Shown: positions 12,400 to 24,498, numbered from the stretch's first letter. The stretch is 64,000 bases of DNA from Lineolata rhizophorae (GCA_010093515.1 MU001673.1:316904-380903), one strand, 5' to 3'. Translations and numbers: made by a program. Notes: generated by a model from the sequence alone, not told the origin.

Positions 12400-15300
12400 G
12401 ATCTGCGATCTGATCAACGCTCACGCCCTGCCCGGCAATCTCGATGAGGGGCTGTCAATGTGCTTATTGGGCATTGTCTGAGTTGGCGTTGTCCCACCTC
12501 AGTGAGATACTTCTCGCAAGGCTCAATCGCTCGCTCCTTTGCTCGCCGACCTGAGAGAGCGCGGCTATGGTCCTTGCAGAAGGCCGCAATTGGCCCACTC
12601 TGGCGCTGTGCCGCCGGGTGCTCGCGCGTCTCGGGCTTGGCACGTTTGCCGGCCGGGCACCCAGCCCTCACTCATGTCGCACAGCGACCGGAGAGGTTTA
12701 GAGGCGGCGGGAAAAAGGGCGTGCCGCCTGGCTCCTGGAGTGACGGATGTCCCCGGTCACGTTGGGCCAGGTGCCCTTTTCGCTTCCCATTTACCCCGCG
12801 CCCTTGTTTCCCCGCCTCCTTGCCGATGCCGTGGGGAAAACGACGACGGCGCGAGACGGGCGGGAGGGCTGGAATGAGAGAGGGAGAGGGAGAGAGGCAG
12901 GCGGCATTATTCTCGACCGCCAGTCGGTACCAGCGCACCGGCACACCCCGCCGGGCGAAGGAATCGCCTGGGCCCGCCCGGCCTGCGAGCCTACCTAGCG
13001 CGAAAGCATCAGACCTGTCGGTCGGGGAGGGTTGGGGTTGGGACTGGGGGTGTTTGGTGGTTCGGTGCTTTCACAAGGATGGCGGAGCCGGTTTGCTGAC
13101 CGCATCCGGTAATTCTTACATGCGCTGCCAGTCGGAGGTGCGAGCCCGTCACGAGGCGGCGCACAGGGCGCTGGGAAGCGGACGACGACGACAACGACGA
13201 CGACAACGTGGGCCCGCAACCCCAGTTTCCAGCGGGGAGTGGATGACAATGCGATTTAATATAATGTTGCCCCGTGCCCAATACCCTAGGTTGGCTGGAG
13301 CGACGGCCGCGCTTGGTGGGCGAGGGGAGGCGTGTGGTTGTGGTTGGTCGCAGCAGCCACGCACGACGGACATCGGAGCGTTGGGGCGAGAGTTTTCGTT
13401 GGCAGCCGGGCCATGGCGCGGAGCTTATCTGGGCGGAAAGCGTCGGGGAGCCTCAAAGCCAGAAGGAAGCTAGGGAGGCACGGGAAGGTGGAGGTGGATG
13501 GGGTTCTGTGGAGGATGCGCCCAGCCAGCGGCCGGGGGAGTCCCCCTCTGAGCAAGGATCGGAGAGTAGGGCGTTTGCAGTTAGCGCCGCTCATCGTGAT
13601 GGGCGCGGGGGCGTTGGAAGACGCGTTCTTCGCAAGTTGAAAGAACGTCGATGCATCTCGACTCTTGGCGAGGCTATTTTTGAGGCAGAGAAGCGGGGTG
13701 TGGGGATGATGGGCCTGTCAGGCCGTCTCTCGCTTTCTCCCTTTCCGTGTGCCGCTCGTGGGCGGCAGTTGCAAAATGGCGATGTGCAGGGCCGCATCGC
13801 TTCATCGCTTCCTGGAGCATGCTACTGTATAGGCGACGGGCGCCGTGCGCATCCTGCAGCCGGGAATTTGGAAGGCGACTACTTTATTATTTTGTGGTTT
13901 TCCTTTTTCTCTTCGGTCGGCCACGGAGGGCGGGCCGGCTCCATGCCTCGCGAGGGCCGTGCCAACACATCCCACGGCATGGTCTCACGACCCGGATTTG
14001 CAGTTTCACGAGCCCGTCCGATGACCGTGATCCCGAAAACGCGACATCCGCGCGCAATTTACCAATTTACTGCGCACGCCTAGCACGCCTGGGCGCGGTC
14101 AGGCAAAGATCACCTGCGGACCGCGTGCGTGATGCGGCGTCGAGCAAGGCTGGTCCGGCGTCGTCTGGAGACTGACTGCCTCGGGCGTGGGTGTGGGTGT
14201 GTGTAGGCAGCATGCGCGCGTTATGTGCGAGCGCGGGTGGTCAGCGGCAGGGCTACGGCCAGAGCCGGGCAGGCCACGACCACCTGCCTTCGAAGCTAAC
14301 GTTGGGGAGAGGGAAAGTTGGACCAAAGCGACGATGCTACTCCGTACAGCGCCTCCGTACTCCGTGCTCCGTGCGGTAGGCGGGTCGCGGGCGCCAGGGG
14401 CCTCGGGCTAGCAATTGCGCAACGCACCAGCCACCGTGGACGCCGGCTCGCGCACGCGCACACTATTGGCAGTTTTGCAGGTGGAAAGACTGCCTGGTGG
14501 ACCGACACCGCGTCCCTCGACTCGCTCCGGGGCCAGCGAGTGCGCACGGCGTGCTGCTGCTGCTACTGTTGCTTTCAGCTCGCCGGGGGCGCGCTCTCCA
14601 ACGAGGCTCAATCCCAGACGGAAAACGCACCGGCGGAACTTGGAAGCGGCAACAGCAAGCAGCGCGGCACCACAGGTACGCTCTGTACATACCTACAGCT
14701 TCTGCGCCAACATGGGCTGCTAGGGTGCGCGGGCGGGCGAACAGCCGCGAGGGCAATCTACTCGCGATCTACCTCGAACTGCCGAACGGCTGCCCCCGTC
14801 GCACGCACGCACGGCAGGCAAGAAGAGGCGGGGTTTGCGCACGCGTAACGCCCTGTTTCTCAATTCCGTGATTGGTGGACCTGGCCGCCACGGGCGCTGG
14901 GAGCGGCCGGCGAATGGCGGCCGATTTTTCACGCCAACGGCCGGCATGGACAATACAACAGGCACGCCTACATATCGCCGCCCCCGTCCCACGGGCGCCG
15001 TCGCCTCTGGCAGTCTACATACCTGCCTACCTACGTACCACCGGGCAGCCGTGGCGGGCACCCGCAAATCCGCCCACGCCATTGCGCGTCGGGGCCGGTC
15101 GAGGGCTGGAGGCGGCCGGATGGCGGTCAGGCGGGTTGCGACGATAGCCGCTCGCGGGAGGGACAGCTTCCTGCTCCGGGGCGCACCACCAGAGTCTCAG
15201 CGTCGTGGGGGGATGTCCTTTTTAGTTTCTCGGGGAGGGGGCACTTCTCTGTTGGCTGCGCGGGCGAGCGACGCATTTCGGGCGTCATTCCTTGTCCCGC

Positions 15301-17349
15301 TCGCCGTCGCCTCGCAAAACGGGGCCCCTTGCTCGTGCGTTATCTTTCTCGAAGGCCAAGAGAAGGACCCGCCCGCGCCGGCCAGGCACTGCAGGAACGC
15401 GGCGAGACGGTCAGGCGTCCACGGCGGCGTACGTGGTGCTCGCGCTGTCTCGTCCGCCGTGCTGCTCTCGCCCATGCGCTCGCGTTCGGCCTGGGCGGCG
15501 GAGGATTTGGCCGAGGGGTTGGTGGGGGTTGGGCGGACGACGTGCCTGCCTGGACGCCCCCGGAAGGCGATCCTCGAGGGACGGCGGCGACGCGACGGCG
15601 GCGGCGGTGGAGCGCAGAGCGAGGAGCAAGAGGCGACGAAGGGGCACCGGCCGATGACGTCCGCGGCGCTCGTGTTCTGTTTCGCAGACGCACGCAGCCC
15701 ACGCTTCGGCGACGATCGGCGCGCCTCCCGCCTCCAAAACCCGCGGCCCGCTCGGCTTGACTTGTGAAAACAGGGCAAGTCGGTCCCCTCAGGGCCTCGA
15801 GTCAACGCGCGCGCCGGACCAGGCCGCCTGGCTGTTCCTTTCCTCTCCCTCTCTGCTCCGTGCCACAGCCTGCCCTGGGGAGCGATTTGCTTTTCTTTTT
15901 TCTCCCTCCTCAGGGGGGGGGCGGCGGATCTGACGCCGGGGCGGGGTGGGCGAGAGCCCTTACGTACAGCGGCGGCGTATCGCGGCCTGGCGGGCGGCCG
16001 TATCTGCGCGCCGGCGGCGCTAGCGGACTGCAGGCCAAGCGGCTAGAAGGGGCGCTAGAAGGACCAGAGGTCTTCCGTGCAGCTTCGGTGCATGCCGCCA
16101 ACGCCTTCGACTGCAGCAGCACACCACCCGCGCCGCCCGCTTCGGTCGGCTCCGCCAACGCCCAGAGATTGCGGCCGAGGCCTGCCGCCCGTGTGGCTTG
16201 ATGCTTAGCAGGGGGCCCACCGGGGAGGACGACGGAGGGAGGGATGGCCATGGCATGGGATGCACGCAACTCGCTCCCCTCCCCTGCCCCTCTCCCTCCT
16301 CGTCTGCCAGCCGGGCGCTGTTCTCTCAGCTACAGGCATGCCTTGCCCGCCGCCTGGCCCATCTCTCGTCGCGCCCGTCGCGGGAGGCAAGCGTTGGGCG
16401 GCCCCGGCGCGAGTGCCAGCATGTTCGCCTGGCCAACCGCGTGCGGACGGGCGTCGAGAACACCGCGAAACAGACCGGGCGCAAAACACACCGCAAATGG
16501 CGTCGTCGTCCCTGGGCGTCGCGCATGCCGGCGCGCGAGCGCCCTCGCCGACGGGGCTAGCGGCCGTTCGCAACGGCGCCGCCCATTGGTAGGGCAGGGT
16601 GGCGCCGCAGGCTGACCTGCACTGTGCGCTCATCGAAGCCTGCCGGTGCCATTCCGCAATCCCTCTCCGGTCCGGGCCTGAGCGATGTAACCCTTCCTTG
16701 CCCTCTCCTGCGTTTGCCCCAGGGCCGCCGCCGTGAGATGAGGCGTGTGGGGTTGTGAGCCTCTTGTCGGCCGACGTCCTGGTCGACGGGCGGTTTTCTA
16801 CCCTACAGACGCCACGGCCCTCGCGCCTGAAGCTGCCTCGGGCGCTCGACAAGCACAGGCCCGTTCCCTCAACCTGGTCCCCCCTTCATACGCTTGCTCA
16901 TGCGCCCAGCGTTCATATAGAGAGACCCCCCCTTCCAGCTCCGGCCGCGGCACTGCTAATGCAACGTTTAGTTTGTGACCATTGCGTTCCTTGTCGCAAG
17001 CCCCCCCCCCTCTGTGCATCTTATCTGGCTGGACGTGGCCGTGCTGCTGCTGTCTGCTGGTCTCCTGTTCGAGCTCCATCCAACAGCTCGCCTGGGTCCC
17101 AGCTACCTAAATACCCTGCTGTTTCCCTAAGCTCTTCAATGGGCCCCGTTCATATGATTGCCTGTCAATCGCCTCTACTATTCCTACATTGACACTTTTC
17201 CTTTCTTCGGCAATTTTCATATATATTTTCGCCAGTGTCATTTTACTTGTCCCGCCTTTTCCTCTGTTGCCCCTTTCCTCTTTCCCTTAGTTACCCCGTC
17301 ACTGCGAAGCAGTGAATCACCCAGGGAGTGAAACTCGCTTTCCTCGACC
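12400..17349. other. G/C-rich region upstream of the Zn2Cys6 gene
   Basis: About 5 kb that is visibly more G/C-rich than the preceding half. It holds long open frames on several strands at once (for example 12460-13473 and 14835-15767 plus, 15197-15805 minus), all low-complexity and unlike any family, so they are read as composition artefacts. CT-rich stretches and a TATA-like CATATATATTTT (about 17217-17228) lie just before the regulator gene. The size suits an extended control region of a developmental or metabolic regulator; this is inference. Confidence 0.5.
13181..13207 (+). repeat. GACGACGACAAC short tandem repeat
   Basis: Two copies of the 12-base unit GACGACGACAAC preceded by one extra GAC triplet. 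It lies in non-coding G/C-rich DNA and is a small microsatellite. Confidence 0.75.
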
Positions 17350-20157
17350 ATGTCGCCACTTGCCACCCAGCCCGTGGAGAACCCCAAGGCCGACGCGACT
17401 CAGCCGGCCGTTCCACGAAAACGGCGTCGCAGAGCTGCCGCGACGGGCGCGACGGAGGACTGCTTCACCTGCAGGAAGCGGCAGATCAAGTGCGACCGGA
17501 GGAGGCCCTATTGCACTCAATGCATAGACCTGGGCAAGGAGTGCTCCGGCTACCGCACCACCTTGACGTGGGGCGTCGGCGTCGCGAGTCGAGGGAAGCT
17601 TCGTGGCATGTCACTTCCGGTGCCCAAGTCTCCCTCGGCCCAGACGTCTCCGCGCTCGGGTGACTGCAAGGCTGGGTCCACGTCACCCGCCAGGAGCGTC
17701 CCTTCGTCGGCCAGCGCGACGACTCCGGCCCCGGAGCACCTCCAGCCTCCGCCGGTTGACTTCGGGCAGCCTCCCACCCTCCCCTCCAGCCCGCACTCCT
17801 CGACGGCGTTTGACTTTGGCGGCTCTAACGCCACGAGTCCAATTCCGATTCCCAGCGCTCCCACGTCGAACGCTGGCTGGCACGTCCCAGGCTTCGAGGA
17901 GCACGTCGAGGGGTTCAGCACCACTGGGAACAAGGCTGCTCGAGGAAGCTTCCACCCCGGTCCTCTGCAGCGCCTCCACACGTCGTTGGCCCAGTCGTAC
18001 GACGACGCCGGCATGTCGGCATCGACGGGCTCACTGAGCGCTTACAGCGACAGCGACTTCCCGTCGCCAAGCGAGTATCCTCAGACGCCCGAGGAGTTGC
18101 CCCTCATCGAGCCGCTGGTCCCGCAGTATGGCGACATGTACTTGCACCAGAGCATGGCCATGAATTCAAGCGAGAGCCTTCCTTACAACGAAGCGCCTCG
18201 CTCGTATCCCGTGAGTGCCGAAGAGGTGAGCTCAAGCATCCGCTCCGTTCAAGGTGGCCAGGGGTTCATGGATTCCAGTTCGGGGCATTCGGGTACTTTT
18301 GGTACAGCGATCTTGCCTGACGCCGCCATCTACCGCGACGAACGCAACAGCGCCAGCGGCAACGTCTCCGCCGAACCGTTCGCGACCTCTCATTTCGGAT
18401 ACGTCATCGACCATCACCAAGACCAAAGCGAGGAGGAACAACATCGCCACCAACACCAGCAACATCCAAATTCACAACCTGAAACCGACTCGCAAAACAC
18501 AGCTGCCGAGCAGCACTATCGACACACTGACCAGGCACTGCGGCTGAGTGGAAACGTTCACTCATCCCAATTATTCAATCTTTCTCCGCGCATGCATTTC
18601 CTCCTTGACTATTACGACAAGGCCATCTGCCCTGTCTTAGTCGCCTTTGACGGCCCCAACAACCCTTACCGTGCCCACATTCTCCGACAGGCTTACACTA
18701 ACGAGTCGCTTCAAAACGCGATCGCCGCCTTGTCGCTGAACAACAGACGCATGAGAGGGACCAGTGACATCAGGAGACTCACGATGGGAGAGTATGCGCA
18801 TTCGGGCTCACCTTCAGATGCGCAGGCCTTGGCCTACCGTCCAGTCACCACGGAAGGTCTACAGCAAGTTCATGGAGAACCTTCAGCCGAAGAACTGCGG
18901 TACAAGGCCACTTCCATCGAACAGCTCAACCAGTTGCTGGCTGATCCGCACCGCGCCAAAGACGACTCCGTTCTTGCTACGCTTCTCGTGCTCTGCCTGT
19001 TCCACGTCTGCGATAGTGGCTTCACCAAGTTTAAGACGCAGCTAGCCGGCGTGCAGAAGCTGTTGAGCATGCGCAACGCTTCCGAGTCGCGGTCGGACTT
19101 CGTCAACTGGATCGAGGTTTTCTTCACGTGGTTCGACGTCATGACGTCGGCCGTCAACGACCGCGAGACCGAGATGCGCGGCGACGCCCTAGACATGCCC
19201 AATCTCTCCGCCAACCTTGGCGCCCTTGAGCACCTCGCGGGATGCGAGGGCCGCCTCTTCAAGCTCATCGCTCGCTTGGGACGCCTGAACTTGCTGAGTC
19301 AGAACCGCCCTGTCAGCAACGACGCAGGCTGCTTCAGCGGGCAAACCACGCCACGTGCGAGCCCGCCGCTTGCCGGGCCGCGGCATCAGCAGCAAGGGCT
19401 CGGCGGCGGGCCGCCCGGCCACGCCACGTTTGCCTCCGTGGGGCTGCACAGTCTGGATCGTCTCGACGGCAACGGCTGGGGCGCCCCGCTGACGGACGCG
19501 CCCGAGGAAAGCCCGTGGGAGGTCGAGGATCCGCGCCGCGATTTCTGGCGCGAATGGCGGGACCTGCGCGACCGGTTGGAAGAGTGGCAACTGGGCCCGG
19601 AAGAAGTCGAGGAAGGCGACGGCAACGTGTGCGGCAGCAACATCAACAACAACATCGGCCTGGCGATGGGCGCCGGAGGCGACGGCGCCGCGCTCGCAGA
19701 CCGGCGCGATGTCCGCCGCATCAGCGAGTCGTTCCGGGCAGCGGCGCTGCTGTACATCGAGCGGCTGGCGCACCCGGAGGCGCCGGCGGCGGCGGGCAAC
19801 ATCCAGGCGCTGGTGGCGCGCACGCTGTCCCACGCGGCCGCCATCCCCGTCACGTCGTGCGTCAACAAGTTCCTGCTGTGGCCGCTCTTCATGGCGGGCA
19901 CTGAGTGCATCGACGGCGCGCACCGCGCCCTCGTCCGCCAGCGCTGCATCGAGATCCAGCGCGAGAGCGGCTTCTTCAACAACCTGAGCGGCCTCGAGGT
20001 GCTCGAGAAGACGTGGCGCGAGGACGACGAGCGCGCGGCGGCGGAGGCCGCGAGGTTCCGCCACCATGCGCCGCCGGGCCGGGAGCGGCGCCAGCCGCAG
20101 GCGTTCCGGTGGCGCAGGGCCATGGATCGCGCCGACGGGGAGTACATCGTTCTTTGA
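17350..20157 (+). CDS. Zn2Cys6 fungal-specific transcription factor
   Basis: A single exon of 935 residues. Residues 38-65 carry the binuclear zinc cluster CX2CX6CX6CX2CX6C (C38, C41, C48, C55, C58, C65) preceded by a basic stretch KRRRR that could serve in nuclear import. The cluster is followed by TLTWGVGVASRGKLRG, a conserved extension in one subgroup of fungal regulators (some annotated Moc3-like). Residues 80-400 are Ser/Pro/Gln-rich and disordered with a His/Gln-rich patch; from about 410 (LSPRMHFLLDYYDKAICPVL) a helical region fits the Fungal_trans_2 domain to near the C-terminus. It presumably binds CGG-type sites, but targets are unknown. The last third has far more G/C-ending codons than the first. 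The leader is long and CT-rich, after a 5-kb G/C-rich upstream region. Class assignment is firm; subgroup identity is tentative. Confidence 0.93.
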   Translation: MSPLATQPVENPKADATQPAVPRKRRRRAAATGATEDCFTCRKRQIKCDRRRPYCTQCIDLGKECSGYRTTLTWGVGVASRGKLRGMSLPVPKSPSAQTSPRSGDCKAGSTSPARSVPSSASATTPAPEHLQPPPVDFGQPPTLPSSPHSSTAFDFGGSNATSPIPIPSAPTSNAGWHVPGFEEHVEGFSTTGNKAARGSFHPGPLQRLHTSLAQSYDDAGMSASTGSLSAYSDSDFPSPSEYPQTPEELPLIEPLVPQYGDMYLHQSMAMNSSESLPYNEAPRSYPVSAEEVSSSIRSVQGGQGFMDSSSGHSGTFGTAILPDAAIYRDERNSASGNVSAEPFATSHFGYVIDHHQDQSEEEQHRHQHQQHPNSQPETDSQNTAAEQHYRHTDQALRLSGNVHSSQLFNLSPRMHFLLDYYDKAICPVLVAFDGPNNPYRAHILRQAYTNESLQNAIAALSLNNRRMRGTSDIRRLTMGEYAHSGSPSDAQALAYRPVTTEGLQQVHGEPSAEELRYKATSIEQLNQLLADPHRAKDDSVLATLLVLCLFHVCDSGFTKFKTQLAGVQKLLSMRNASESRSDFVNWIEVFFTWFDVMTSAVNDRETEMRGDALDMPNLSANLGALEHLAGCEGRLFKLIARLGRLNLLSQNRPVSNDAGCFSGQTTPRASPPLAGPRHQQQGLGGGPPGHATFASVGLHSLDRLDGNGWGAPLTDAPEESPWEVEDPRRDFWREWRDLRDRLEEWQLGPEEVEEGDGNVCGSNINNNIGLAMGAGGDGAALADRRDVRRISESFRAAALLYIERLAHPEAPAAAGNIQALVARTLSHAAAIPVTSCVNKFLLWPLFMAGTECIDGAHRALVRQRCIEIQRESGFFNNLSGLEVLEKTWREDDERAAAEAARFRHHAPPGRERRQPQAFRWRRAMDRADGEYIVL

Positions 20158-21730
20158 GTTGCTTACGCCTTGTTTTTCTTCCTCTTGCGTCTTGTTTGGT
20201 TGGTGGCCTCTCACCTTTCTCCGCTACATTACGTTTTCCTCTGTTCTTGGCTTTCCTGTCGGAGTCGCGTTCGGTTTGGCGGTGAGGTGGCGTTTGCGAA
20301 TCGCGGTTCACGTGCTTCTTTTTTTGGAGAAATCTTGTCGCTGGGCGTTCTTGATGTTTGCGCGCGCGGGCGATCGGGCGATCGGACACTACGCACCGGG
20401 GCTGTGGTGTGGGAGAAAGGGGAAACGGGATATGCTTGAAACGAGATGAACGTTTCGTTTGTTGTCAGGGGGTTACGAGATTTTGCTTTTGATCTCTCTA
20501 CTTCGGATCGTTTATTCCTTTTGTTGGGGGCTTTCTGATACCACGGTGGGGGGAAGGGTGATCAGGTATGCGGCTATCTGTGGGGGTAACGACTAGATGC
20601 ACGTTGCGGATTGAGGTCTTGGGTTTGATGTGCCGAACGAGGGTTTTAGAGATACGTAGCTACGTGGACTCGGGAAAAAAAAGTTTAACGAACGTCTGGT
20701 ATGAATGCAACACGGATGAAGATCTTCAATTGTCTGCCTCCTTGCATCACTCAGCTGTGAACGCGTGAAGCTGGCACCTCCCTATGCGACCTGTCGCAGC
20801 TGTCGCGGTAGGAACGAACCAGTCGACTCCGCAGTCCGTACGCACGAAGCCGCCGTACACATGTGATAGCTCACCGCGTACTCCTGCGGCGTTGTCACGA
20901 TGCAATGCCCAGCCACACCACCACGGATCCAGGATAGGGGCGCGAAGGGATGTTGCCGGGCACGCGCCATTGGCCCGCGCCGACCATCCAAGTTGCCTAA
21001 AGCAGCTAGCGCGCCCACCTTTTCCGGCGACCCTCCCTTCCTTCCTCTTCCGAACGAACCTCTTTATTGCATACATATGTATTTCCCCGAGCGCACACGC
21101 TCGGCAAGCCGGGCGCTAAAAATAGACGCTTTTTCTAGAAGGCTTCCACGCTCCGTCGCCGGGGCTCTTGGTATATTGCTCGTGCATGAGGGGTGGCTGG
21201 CGTCCGCGGCCCGCGTCATCTGATCCGCGCGCGATGTCAGAACGCGTGGTGACGCGACGTCTGGGATGGGGGCGGAGCCTGGCCCGGCTTGCGGGCCTGG
21301 CCGGCTACCTGATGTGCGCTAGAGCGCGCGCCGTCGGAAAGCAGCTATCGAGCGCCGGGTGCTGGGCAATTTGGGAGGGCTTGCCAGCGCATAATCTGAT
21401 GCGGTCAACTCGGGAACTTAATATATGAAGCTGCTGTTGATGGGGTCGTAGGGGCCGCTCCTGTGGGAATGTGCATCGCGCACGCGTGGCTGGCACGTGG
21501 GGATGCGCTCATGACGCCTTGGATATGCAGAGGAATTTTGCTATTTTCTGAGAAGGTTGGGGGGCTAGGATGGAGGAGGCAAGTAGGGAAGCCACGCAGT
21601 CGGGACGCGGACGGCGGGTTGGACCAAGGGGTTTTGGAAGGTGCTGGAGGAGGAGCTGGAGGGAGGCTGTGCGATAACGTCCTCATCTTCGGGTAGGGCA
21701 CCCTGTCGCTTGGATCTCATTCGGATGCTA
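20158..21730. other. 3' region of the regulator and intergenic DNA
   Basis: No supported gene. It contains the T-rich 3' region of the Zn2Cys6 gene and mixed intergenic sequence. A perfect 12-bp palindrome ACGTAGCTACGT lies at 20654-20665 and a CATACATATGTAT palindromic patch near 21068-21080. Open frames here are short and unlike known proteins. Confidence 0.5.
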
Positions 21731-23030
21731 CGTTTGTAATGCACAGGGGGGAGATGAACTAAACTTCGTGACTTTTTGAATTAGGTTTGTCAAGACCATC
21801 TGTCTGGCTTCCAGCTTATCCACACTCACTGCTTTCCAGTTGGCTAGTTGAATCACTGTTCCTTTAAGACCGTTGGGACTTCAGCGCGCTAAATGCTCAA
21901 GAGACAGATCAACGACAGTGTACACACTCTAGCGCGACGACGTATGTATATTTGGGGACTGCATAGAATGTATATCTAGATTTGCATAGGTATCATCTCG
22001 AAGGGAAGTAATACCTTACTTGAACACTTACGATGCTCATTGCTTTTTTTGAGAGCATAGTACGATTTTGAACTGTACAAGTTCCGTAAATACATCTTAT
22101 AAAGACGGTATTTATATTTTATGCATTACCATGTAGATCGGCATTTGGAGTCCCTAGATATACTTACGCTTTTGTCAGGAAACTTGTTCCTTCTGTCTAG
22201 ACGTTAAACTAGAGTGAACATATTTTCCGGTTCAGTGGCATAAATCCATAGAATCCAGGGCACTTTATTATTCTACTCCTATCCAAGTGAGACAGCCATT
22301 TACACAAGAGCAAAAAGAATAGGGATCCGGAAGGGAGATGGAAAACAAAATAAAAGACAGGAGAAAGCATGGTTTGATAAGTTTAAACTCGTTGGAATTA
22401 TCTCCTATACTTTCGATATGTATTATTGCCCGGGAATCAATGTTGCCTAATAGAAAGTACTAGACCTGGCTAGTCTCTAGTTGCCCTAGCCTCTTTTCCT
22501 CTTGTGTTCTGTGAATTAAATTAGACGGCTAAGTATCTAAGTAAATATTGCTTAGATTATTGTCGTACTATGTATGCATGAAGTTATATTTGTAGTAGTC
22601 AAGTTTTAAACATCTCCCAGCAGACTACTTCCCATAGCATACCTACGAAGTCGTTAATGTAGGATGGCTAATATATGATTCTAGACGTGCTCATAGATAT
22701 GTATGGGATCCAGCCACTAACGTTGAGTAAGAGAGATGATTTGATTTTCCTTGAAAGATTTGCCTGTATTATATGCTACGTTATGAAAAGAGGCAATTTA
22801 CCTAGAGCTTTTTCAGCTATTATGCAAGTGATCTTGGAGCCCCCTAGATATCAGGCAGGTACCGACCAAAGCGTGCACGGGCTCACTTCGAGTCTATCAT
22901 GTTGACATGAACCCTATGGACCACTCACGCCTGCGCGGAGTTATCTGCGTGGATTTTTGGCATAGTAAAACAAATATCCCAAACGAGCGGTTTAAAATGA
23001 AAAAAAAAAAATTTTACGCTGCGGCTTGCA
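21730..23030. other. A/T-rich island
   Basis: A block of clearly A/T-rich sequence, with many TATA, TAAA and ATAT words, between G/C-rich neighbours. It has no long open frame; the longest in-phase stretch is 76 codons (22675-22905, plus) and matches nothing recognised. Such islands in mould genomes are often decayed repeats changed by repeat-induced point mutation, or recombination-poor segments. No terminal repeats were seen, so the origin is unproven. Confidence 0.55.
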
Positions 23031-24498
23031 TGGTATTTGATCGCCGCTTCACTGATCGGCGCCAACTCCGGACTAACTGACCAAGCTCAGCCAGCTAGCG
23101 CAGCGCGTTCCACTTGGGCAGAAGGGTGGCTGAAAGCTATTTGGAGCCGGTCAATCCAGCGCAAAAGAAAGCAACTGCTCCAAGCACATGCACCTTAGAC
23201 TTCAAGCTGAAGCGAAAGTGAAACAGAAAAAAAATAAAGTAAGCAGATGATTTGCGTTTTTGGTTTCCCACTCCCCACGCAGAAAGGGATCGGCACCACG
23301 AGGAAAGGGGGAGAGGAAGGCGTAGACGACGCAGCCCATTTCCAAAGGCTGACAAGTCAGCCAGTCAAGGCGGCGTTGCAGGCATCATGGGCTTGGCCTC
23401 GCACCATTTGCGGCGCAACCTGCGCGGTGTCAAGGGCGCGGCGTGGTGTTTTGGCACCCCATAATTTCGCAGGAGACGCCACCCGGAGTATACAAACACA
23501 TGCACGGAGTCCTACGTATGGACCGTGCCATGTGGTGGATTGCGTGCGCATGGGGCCCCAGGGTCCCAGGCTGCCCCACACCGCCTTGCGCGAGGAATCC
23601 TTTCCGCCAAAAAAGAAAAGCGCCTTTGCGTCCGACTACGCGCGAAGACAGACCGGTATTTGCCAGCGCGAAAAAGCACCCTCCTACCCCGGCCAAGGCC
23701 AGTCCGCCGCCCGGCCCCGGCCCGATAAGTTTTAATATCGCGATTACGAGAGCAGCCCGGCCCGCCCGCAAAGCCGGCCGTCACGGGCTTGGCGAACCTT
23801 CACATGACGGGCTTGACGAGCTTGCCGGCGTGCGTGCGCCGCGATAACCGGGGCAAAGGTGAAGGGAGGAGGGGGGAAGGAAAGCTCTCCCCGGGGCGCC
23901 CCTCTCGCAGGCTCACGATGGCGCGGCGCGGCGAGCGTCGCACGCGACTGGTTTGCCGGAAGAAACGAACGGAGCGAAGTCGGGATCGCCGTGGGCGACG
24001 GCGGACCGGGCGGCCCAGATGGCGGGCGCCCGGGCTCGGCCGGCTTGCCGCCTTTTCACCCCAGCTTTCCTATTTTCAGCATGGGAGCGGACGACGGTGG
24101 GCGACGGAAGGGCCACGAAACGCTCCGAATGGCTTCTGGCAGCCGCGCGGGTTCGCCCTCCCCACGGGACGCCGTGAGAAGGTGGAGCGAGCCTGTCGGG
24201 GCGCCACTCGACATCACCGCCGCGCGCTCTCGGCCCCGATGCCATCATGCACCCCGCAATACGGAGCAATGGCCGCCGTCTCGAGGCGCTATCCCTTTTG
24301 CTAGCGCCCGGCTTGCCCGTGAGCTGCTATATATGCATGGTGTCGCCGCCGTAGGCTTCCGGAGAGCTTTGCGCTCCCTACTACTGCCTCTGCACCACCT
24401 CCCCCCCTTTCCCGCGGAGAGGCCGGCAAAAATAAGAAAAAGAAACGAAAGGAGAAAGGAAGCCAAGCCGCCACCACCTCGCCGCATTCCAGCGCGCC
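23031..24498. other. Upstream region of the 2-hydroxyacid dehydrogenase
   Basis: Non-coding, becoming G/C-rich towards the gene. A TATATAT word at 24328-24334 lies about 165 bp before the start codon and is a plausible TATA element. A CT-rich patch follows (about 24370-24420). No regulator site could be assigned. Confidence 0.45.

Larger units (their letters stand above)
5741..12400. other. Gene-poor region downstream of ssn6
   Basis: About 6.7 kb of ordinary base composition with no recognisable protein family. Open frames are short and unlike known domains. The start is the ssn6 3' region with a pyrimidine tract (6113-6170). One small cysteine-bearing frame (11131-11289, minus) is listed separately. 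No transposase, reverse transcriptase, tRNA or terminal repeats were recognised. It may be diverged intergenic DNA, a relic of lost genes, or contain non-coding transcripts. Confidence 0.5.

Noticed and set aside
12460-13473. 337-codon open frame on the plus strand
   Set aside because: Low-complexity Arg/Gly/Pro/Ala content, no domain, and several other frames are open at once; a composition effect of G/C-rich DNA.
14835-15767. 310-codon plus frame overlapping a 202-codon minus frame (15197-15805)
   Set aside because: Both are Arg/Ala/Pro-rich without family features; mutual overlap shows chance openness.
19189-20214. 341-codon antisense frame opposite the Zn2Cys6 gene
   Set aside because: A shadow created by extreme G/C-ending codons of the real gene; Arg/Ala/Val-rich with no domain.
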